A stretch of 17,714 nt of DNA from DASYAN01 sp036501345 (GTDB taxonomy: Bacteria > Chloroflexota > Ktedonobacteria > Ktedonobacterales > Ktedonobacteraceae), in contig DASYAN010000502.1 in NCBI GenBank assembly GCA_036501345.1, positions 1 through 17,714 of the forward strand, read 5' to 3'. The translations under genes and the position numbers were made by a program. The notes beneath the pieces were generated by a model, which had not been told where the DNA came from, did not search any database, and saw only the letters and a program-made list of their open reading frames with translations. Below, in pieces: positions 14,030 to 17,714 of the stretch (position 1 is the first letter of the stretch; every line of letters begins with the position of its first letter).

Positions 14030-14662
14030 ATGACAGAAAAGCATTTTTATCAAAAGGATCTTAATAAAAGCGCAAGCCAACCAGAGCACTCTCCACCTTC
14101 TCGACCTTTAAAGTATGAGCAAATACATCGAGGGAAACCTGAACAACAAGGCGCTCACTTAACGGGTCAGCAGCGTATTCAAGAACTAGTAGAGCGTTCT
14201 GGTGCTTATGGAACACCTGGATATCGAGGTCCTCTGCATACAAAATTCTATGACGATGGGCCAGAAAAGACTATTCCAGGTAAGCAAGCATCTTTAGGAG
14301 TAATCGATACTTATCGTCATCTCCATAACACAATGCGGTTACCAGAGCTAGAGAATAAACAGGATTATGCTATAGAAGATAGCTGGAAAACGAAGAAGGC
14401 AAGGGAAAAAATTAAAGCTGCTATAGAAGAGGTAAAAGGAAAGGTAGGACATGATCGTTTTTATGTAGTCCATCATACGTTTCCGAAGGGCCCACTTGCA
14501 GACTTTTACGATGAGCTCACAAATAGTCAGCGGGAAAAGCTGGCAACCACGCTTGACGTAGATTTGAACGAAGGGAGGTGGTGGGTATTAGCTAATCTCT
14601 ATTCGAATCTTTCTTTAGGACCACCTAAGGGCGAACGAAGAAATGACCCAGGAACTGATTGA
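14030..14662 (+). CDS. Hypothetical protein with HHxxP / NLxxGP C-terminus
   Basis: The gene encodes 210 residues; ATG 14030 follows AAAAGGAG. Residues 1-60 are polar and probably disordered, with many Gln, Pro, Ser and Lys. About 85-140 are charged helices. The C-terminal part holds His-148/His-149 followed by Thr-Phe-Pro, an acidic helix, Trp-184/Trp-185, and Asn-Leu...Asn-Leu-Ser-Leu-Gly-Pro (about 189-198). A histidine pair before Pro and a distal Asn-Leu-x-x-Gly-Pro is seen in several HNH-like nuclease toxin domains, but the match is loose and I do not assign it. There is no signal peptide. It stands alone behind its own promoter. A second small gene follows 140 bp later, so an effector/partner pair is conceivable but unproven. 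Confidence 0.65.
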   Translation: MTEKHFYQKDLNKSASQPEHSPPSRPLKYEQIHRGKPEQQGAHLTGQQRIQELVERSGAYGTPGYRGPLHTKFYDDGPEKTIPGKQASLGVIDTYRHLHNTMRLPELENKQDYAIEDSWKTKKAREKIKAAIEEVKGKVGHDRFYVVHHTFPKGPLADFYDELTNSQREKLATTLDVDLNEGRWWVLANLYSNLSLGPPKGERRNDPGTD

Positions 14663-14693
14663 GACTACCCCATAACATACTTTACGCCTGTGG

Positions 14694-14712
14694 GGAGTCC
14701 AAACTGGCAAAC
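14694..14712 (+). repeat. 19-bp repeat matching 16181-16199
   Basis: GGAGTCCAAACTGGCAAAC here matches 17 of 19 bases at 16181-16199 in the same orientation, and 15 of 19 of an inverted copy at 16234-16252. It is probably a solitary end of a mobile element. Confidence 0.45.
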
Positions 14713-14801
14713 CCACTTGTCAACCTCGCCATTGTTTCCTACACTGAACAGTGGAGCGCATTGGCTCCAGCAGAAGTTCAGATGTTAGGAGGAAGACCAT
14801 C

Positions 14802-15053
14802 ATGCTCATCTTCAACGACGAACAACGTCTTCGGGCAGGGATTAAGAGTCTCTCGAAACGGTGCCCATACTGTTCCAAAGCCTTAGCAGCCTACCTCCTC
14901 ATCCTCTCAGATGATGCTGGCCTCTTTGTCTATCATGCTGCCTGCGCCGATGCCCGGCGTGATATCGATGGCAGGTGGCGCGGTGTGTATATCGGCAGAG
15001 ACACAAGGCTCGCTCTGTTAACTGATGATATTATTATTACGAAGCTTGTATGA
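14802..15053 (+). CDS. Small zinc-finger-like protein (83 aa)
   Basis: ATG 14802 follows TTAGGAGGAAG with ideal spacing, which decides it over an upstream in-frame ATG at 14751. The product has Cys-21/Cys-24 (CPYC) and His-45/Cys-48 (YHAAC), a C2HC arrangement fit for one zinc ion and typical of treble-clef type small proteins. Flanking helices are basic at the N-terminus, and the C-terminus is hydrophobic/acidic. It is likely cytoplasmic. It may bind nucleic acid or a protein partner. It lies downstream of the 14030 gene in the same direction, separated by a transposon-end-like repeat, so co-transcription is uncertain. No named family is recognised. Confidence 0.65.
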   Translation: MLIFNDEQRLRAGIKSLSKRCPYCSKALAAYLLILSDDAGLFVYHAACADARRDIDGRWRGVYIGRDTRLALLTDDIIITKLV

Positions 15054-15069
15054 GTATGAAAACGCTTGT

Positions 15070-15728
15070 CTAAAACGGCTTCTCTGAGGCGCTTTCGTCT
15101 TCGTAATTGGGGAACTGCCAACGTTCCCACCTTTCTTTTGCTGTCTCATTGTTGGGAAGTTCGTTGGTTCCTCCCATCACAGCCTCAATGCCAGGAAGCT
15201 TTTTTTGTGATATTGCCCGCCAGTTTAGATAGCGAATATATTCTTTTAGTTCCTCTGGCGACAATGCCTCTTCTTCTGATGAATATTCGTGCTCTGAAGA
15301 CCCCCGCGTGCTGTGCCTCTCATCGGTTTGCGCGAGCAACCCCGCCGAGCCTCCTTCAGGATCACTCGATCCTGAAAGAACATCGCTAGCTATTTTATTA
15401 AGCCGTTTTACCGCTTTTGGTTGACCAGCACTCTCTGCGTTTTCTTCTTCTGTGATTGGTATAGGTATGAATCTTTCGCGCTTCTCTTTTTTTCTAGAAC
15501 CGTAAACTTTGCATGAGGCAAACACGAAATCGTCTTTTCCGGTCTCTTAAAATGAGCGTGTGCCAAGCCAAGTTTACGATTGTAGTTTTTTTTCACGGCC
15601 ATTGCGTGTGGAGTCGGTCGCATCTCCCGAAGTCGTGCCCTCTTGGCTAGTATCTCTTCTGAATCTACGAGAAGAAGTTTGTCCCATATGGCAATAATGC
15701 CTCCTAATTTGTAATTTATCACTCCCAA
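15070..15728 (-). pseudogene. Frameshifted gene of unknown function
   Basis: Two minus-strand frames overlap. The upstream one (15728 to 15408) reads protein-like through about 15550 (Leu-Leu-Leu-Val-Asp-Ser-Glu-Glu, Arg-Pro-Thr-Pro-His-Ala-Met-Ala-Val, Gly-Leu-Ala-His-Ala-His-Phe-Lys). The downstream one (to TAG 15070) reads protein-like from about 15546 (Glu-Thr-Gly-Lys-Asp-Asp-Phe-Val-Phe-Ala-Ser-Cys). One added base in the short A-run at about 15547-15548 would join them into one protein of roughly 200 residues. The joined product has a basic N-terminal part and an acidic C-terminal half ending in a Trp-rich helix. Alternatively an ATG at 15687, 12 nt after AGGAGG, starts the downstream frame, but two TAA codons then interrupt it. 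Family unknown; the rest of the neighbourhood is mobile-element debris. Confidence 0.5.
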
Positions 15729-15789
15729 CGAGTGCTATTGTCAATACTACCCAACAAGCCATTGCATTCCTAGGCATGCGTCAAATCCA

Positions 15790-15829
15790 CTTGACAGTTT
15801 TGTGCTCGTACAAGGTCAACACTGTCAAG
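15790..15829. repeat. Inverted repeat with TGTCAAG ends
   Basis: CTTGACAGT at 15790-15798 is the reverse complement of ACTGTCAAG at 15821-15829. Reading outward in both directions, each arm begins TGTCAAG and is followed further out by TTTGAC and CATGCC (leftward to about 15770, rightward to about 15857). This looks like two related element ends facing away from each other, with about 26 bp between. Confidence 0.5.
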
Positions 15830-15900
15830 CAGAATGGCCCCTTTTTGACACATGCCCTAGAGACAAAGCGGCCATCTTGGGCAAAAAAGCGGCCATCTTG
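15830..15900 (+). repeat. Second transposon-end-like repeat cluster (AAAGCGGCCATCTTG sites)
   Basis: CCTAGAGACAAAGCGG at 15856-15871 equals 6780-6795. AAAGCGGCCATCTTG occurs at 15865 and 15886, 21 bp apart as in the first cluster, and a diverged inverted copy (GGCCCCTTTTTGACA) lies at about 15836-15850. The two clusters appear to be ends of related elements. An open frame across them (15802-16068) has no ribosome site. Confidence 0.5.
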
Positions 15901-15995
15901 ATGGGACAGAACGTCAATGAGGCAGAAGCTTGGAGAGGCCTTGAAGAGAATGAAGCTCACATGCGTATGAGTGAAGCTGCTAAGGCTCAAAAGCA

Positions 15996-16019
15996 GGGTG
16001 TGGAAAATTTTCCACACCC
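15996..16019. repeat. Perfect 24-bp palindrome
   Basis: Half-site GGGTGTGGAAAA is followed directly by its reverse complement, with no spacer. Each half contains TGTGGAAAA/TTTTCCACA, identical to the DnaA box variant reported from cyanobacteria. It has no T-tract, so it is not a standard terminator. It may be a protein-binding site or part of an element end. Confidence 0.7.
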
Positions 16020-16180
16020 CGAAGATACAGGAAAGGGAAAGCTCGCCAGGCTACAACCATCGCTCTGAGAAGACCGAGAAGTGGCCTTGCTGCCATACGA
16101 CTGCTTTCTGCATGCGAAGTAGTATCATTATATGGTCTACGGATTTGAGAGTCCATATGCTATTATATCCTTTCATATGA

Positions 16181-16252
16181 GGAGTTCAATCTGGCAAACG
16201 TTTGAGCATAGAAAACCCATTTTGAGCGTAGCAGTTTGCCAAGCTGGATTCC
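16181..16252. repeat. Small inverted-repeat element with internal direct repeats
   Basis: GGAGTTCAATCTGGCAAAC (16181-16199) and an inverted relative (16234-16252; 14 of 19 bases match, with GTTTGCCA an exact 8-bp arm) flank 34 bp. Inside, TTTGAGCATAG (16201) and TTTGAGCGTAG (16221) form direct repeats 20 bp apart. The pattern resembles a solo mobile-element end or tiny MITE. Confidence 0.5.
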
Positions 16253-16529
16253 CCGCAGGCGTAAAGTATGTTGTGAGGGAGCCTCGAACTGATTTAGACC
16301 CAACTTATTATCAGGTAGAGGGCGAAGGCCAGTTACATCAAAAGATGGATACAATATCAGCGGAGTATCAAAAATTCTACAACTCTTGGGAGAAATTGAT
16401 GCGCGAAGAAAAAGATATTAAAGCACTCACGGATGGTAAATTTTATCAAGATTTTGTAAAACCTTTGGAAAGAGCAGAGAAAATACATGCTGCACTTATC
16501 GGATATAGAATAAATCAAGATGTATCGGT
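16253..16529 (+). pseudogene. Gene fragment truncated at both ends
   Basis: A plus-strand frame that is formally open from 16132 becomes protein-like only after the repeat element at 16181-16252. From there it encodes about 92 residues: a Pro/Arg/Asp segment (REPRTDLDPTYYQ), then a charged helix rich in Lys, Glu and Tyr. At 16530 the group II intron 3' end begins. The last codon (GTG) takes its final base, and the TAA stop its whole sequence, from the intron. The gene therefore seems cut at its 5' end by the repeat element and at its 3' end by the intron, which lies in antisense orientation. Family unknown. The helical C-terminus resembles the other coiled-coil genes here. Confidence 0.5.
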
Positions 16530-16586
16530 GTAAGGTAGACTGAGAGCGAGGTATTGTTGCCAATCCTTTTCTCTCAATCCCCTTCC

Positions 16587-16620
16587 GAACCGGACGTGCA
16601 ACTTTCACTGCATCCGGCTC
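16587..16620 (-). ncRNA. Group II intron domain V (outer intron)
   Basis: Exactly 34 nt, read on the minus strand: GAGCCGGATGCAGTGAAAGT continuing to CCGGTTC. It shows the AGC catalytic triad, the GAAA-type tetraloop and a self-complementary hairpin typical of domain V. It starts 11 nt after the RT stop codon. Confidence 0.9.
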
Positions 16621-16630
16621 TCCAGTCGCG

Positions 16631-17524
16631 TTATCTTCGTGAATGCCTGTCATTGTGGCATCCGTCATGGATGGCATAATGACAAGCTTGGCAAACGATC
16701 AATGTTTTGCGCCTATTCTTGAGCATGATGTGTGCCCAAGGGGGTCGATCTTTTCCCATGTCAACAAGGTCGGCCAGTTTGCGGACTTGGTGAACCACGC
16801 ACTGTTCATCTTTGATCTGGCAGAGTTCACAGGTGCTTGCTATGAGTCGACGTACCACCTCCCTTCTCTCATAGCGGACCTGGGTGGGAAGGCGATCAAC
16901 CAAGACGGCCTCTCTGTTTCGTACGAGAGGAATACCTCCGAACTGTGCAACCAGCGGTTTCTTCCCACGTCCTCGTGGCAAGGTAGCTTGAAGGCACGTT
17001 CTCTTTCCATGAGGTGTTTGAACGGTGGCTCGGAAGCGTTTGGCCATGGCTCGGGTCGTGCTGCGATATTTGGCCGCCAAGGTATGGGTCAGGGATTGGA
17101 GGACGATCCATCTGTATCCGCTGAGCCAGGAAACATTGACGGCGAGCAAATAGTACTGGACGAAGCCCCGATATTCGTCTTGATAGGTTCTCAAGATGGT
17201 ATAATCTGAGCAGCAAGCCAGTGAGAGACGTCGCAGCGGTTTGCCCCCTCGTCGATACAAAGCGGTCTTCTTTTTCACCACGTCTTTTGGGACTCGTAAC
17301 GCAATCTGCGCGTTGACATGTCGGTAGCCATCGGAGGCAAGTTTCTCGTTGCCGTGTTGAGCCCCAATGTCATAGCTGAGAAAGCGAGCAGCTTGGGAGC
17401 GGGCATGTGTGATCAGGGTTTTTTCCTGGGAGAGTTCCAGATGGAGTGTCTCTCGCAAGTACGTCGCCAGTTGGTGCTTGATCTGCACCGCCTCAGCCCG
17501 TGTTCCCGCAAAACCAAGCAGGAT
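16631..17524 (-). CDS. ltrA: Group II intron reverse transcriptase/maturase, C-terminal part, interrupted
   Basis: This segment encodes 297 residues in frame to TGA at 16631. It begins Ile-Leu-Leu-Gly-Phe-Ala-Gly, the residues that normally follow the catalytic YADD of RT domain 5. Then come RT domains 6-7 (LSQEKTLITHA), the maturase domain X (about 95-190, Arg/Lys-rich) and an HNH-type endonuclease domain with Cys-232/Cys-235, a VHQVRKL segment, and Cys-278/Cys-281-His-282 and His-286. In the family the first HNH motif usually reads VHH; here the second His is Gln, which may weaken DNA cleavage. The upstream half including YADD is absent because a second intron begins at 17525. A GTG at 17488 is only an apparent start. 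Activity would need removal of the inner intron. Confidence 0.88.
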   Translation of the reverse strand: MLLGFAGTRAEAVQIKHQLATYLRETLHLELSQEKTLITHARSQAARFLSYDIGAQHGNEKLASDGYRHVNAQIALRVPKDVVKKKTALYRRGGKPLRRLSLACCSDYTILRTYQDEYRGFVQYYLLAVNVSWLSGYRWIVLQSLTHTLAAKYRSTTRAMAKRFRATVQTPHGKRTCLQATLPRGRGKKPLVAQFGGIPLVRNREAVLVDRLPTQVRYERREVVRRLIASTCELCQIKDEQCVVHQVRKLADLVDMGKDRPPWAHIMLKNRRKTLIVCQACHYAIHDGCHNDRHSRR

Positions 17525-17583
17525 GTAGGATAGGCCGCAGGCGAGGTACTACGGTTGCAGCCCTTTTCCCCCTGCCTTCCTCC

Positions 17584-17617
17584 GAACGCCGCTTGCATGT
17601 TTCCATGCACGGCGCTC
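17584..17617 (-). ncRNA. Group II intron domain V (nested intron)
   Basis: A second 34-nt domain V, minus strand, starting GAGCGCCGTGCATGGAAACA and ending GGCGTTC, with AGC triad and a GAAA tetraloop. Its stem bases differ from the outer domain V but show compensating pairs, so it belongs to a different intron. Confidence 0.85.
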
Positions 17618-17627
17618 TCCAGTGTTC

Positions 17628-17714
17628 TCATTCCAGTTTGCGGCGTCCATCGGCCCGTCCTGCGTGAATGTCGTTGTGACATTTCCGACAGGCGACAAGG
17701 GTTTTGCGTCGGCG
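17628..17714 (-). CDS. RT/maturase C-terminus of the nested intron (partial)
   Basis: The last 28 residues and TGA are visible: Arg-Arg-Arg-Lys-Thr-Leu-Val-Ala-Cys-Arg-Lys-Cys-His, then Ile-His-Ala-Gly-Arg. This is the second half of the HNH domain (CxxCH...IH) that ends group II intron maturases and matches the corresponding end of the outer RT in pattern but not in sequence. The stop lies 10 nt before domain V. The rest is beyond the window. Confidence 0.85.
   Translation of the reverse strand, partial: RRRKTLVACRKCHNDIHAGRADGRRKLE

Larger units (their letters stand above)
16530..17714 (-). mobile_element. Group II intron (3' part), outer intron
   Basis: On the minus strand the order is: reverse transcriptase C-terminus, domain V (16620-16587), domain VI stem (GATTGAGAG with CTCTCAGTC, 16579-16571 and 16546-16538) and a 3' end ...CCTTAC at 16530. 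This is the canonical layout of a mobile group II intron. The 5' part lies outside the window. Its RT gene is interrupted from 17525 onward by a second intron. The boundary at 16530 is inferred from the AY 3'-end rule and alignment with the nested intron end. Confidence 0.8.
17525..17714 (-). mobile_element. Nested second group II intron (3' end), inserted in the outer RT gene
   Basis: On the minus strand the window edge carries the last 28 codons of another RT/maturase, then domain V (17617-17584), a domain VI stem (GCAGG 17575-17571 with CCTGC 17541-17537, preceded by TACCTCG as in the outer intron) and a 3' end ...CCTAC at 17525. Immediately after it, the outer RT frame resumes at the residue following YADD. 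The 5' part is outside the window. Confidence 0.8.

Noticed and set aside
15802..16068. 88-codon plus-strand frame across the AAAGCGG repeats
   Set aside because: The first 30 codons are repeat DNA and there is no ribosome site; a shorter start near 15901 is possible but unsupported.
17413..17682. 89-codon minus-strand frame
   Set aside because: It runs through intron domain V and VI and overlaps two maturase frames; a shadow.

Overview
The window looks like accessory DNA from a large, mobile-element-rich bacterial chromosome. The mix of a class I cysteine desulfurase, a zinc-ribbon/Pro-rich membrane protein, a GT-C mannosyltransferase-like protein, a C39 peptidase-transporter with tiny Gly-Gly precursors, many decayed coiled-coil genes and HNH-type group II introns would fit a Ktedonobacteria-like Chloroflexota. 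That assignment is an inference from style and family mix; no rRNA or marker gene is present to settle it.

Layout. Positions 1-2300 hold decayed or interrupted genes: a fragment of an A-ending-codon-rich coiled-coil gene with an in-frame TAA, a frameshifted transposase N-terminus ending at a long hairpin, and a helical protein gene split by an in-frame TAG. Positions 2535-4722 hold an intact cysteine desulfurase (+) convergent with a zinc-ribbon membrane protein (-). Positions 4819-6635 (-) hold a 550-residue coiled-coil protein and a short reading frame behind it. Positions 6640-7432 hold transposon-end-like repeats and another coiled-coil gene remnant with an in-frame TGA.

The most interesting part is 7455-11869, all on the minus strand: two paralogous double-glycine precursor peptides, an intrinsic terminator acting as a probable attenuator, and a 726-residue peptidase-containing ABC transporter (PCAT). 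The leaders are nearly identical and both end in Gly-Gly at residues 28-29. The predicted mature peptides are extraordinary: one is Cys/Asn-run plus His-rich, the other Lys/His/Gln-rich with an Asn-run end. No modification enzyme is visible. An exported protein further upstream on the same strand also carries a five-Asn run right after its signal sequence. The inferred working model is that precursors are made in excess, the PCAT C39 domain cleaves at Gly-Gly, and low-complexity, possibly metal-binding peptides are exported.

Positions 12227-13735 encode a multi-spanning MptB-like glycosyltransferase followed by a 30-codon ORF and a good terminator. Positions 14030-15053 hold two small genes of unknown function, the first with an HHxxP...NLxxGP C-terminus that recalls nuclease toxins, the second a C2HC zinc-finger-like protein. 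Positions 15070-16529 are a graveyard: a frameshifted gene, several transposon-end-like repeat sets with 20-21 bp periodicity, a perfect 24-bp palindrome and a gene fragment cut at both ends.

The right edge (16530-17714, minus) is the 3' part of a group II intron. Its reverse transcriptase gene is itself interrupted, right where the YADD motif should be, by the 3' end of a second group II intron. Two separate domain V sequences of 34 nt each are visible, so this is a nested (twintron-like) arrangement.
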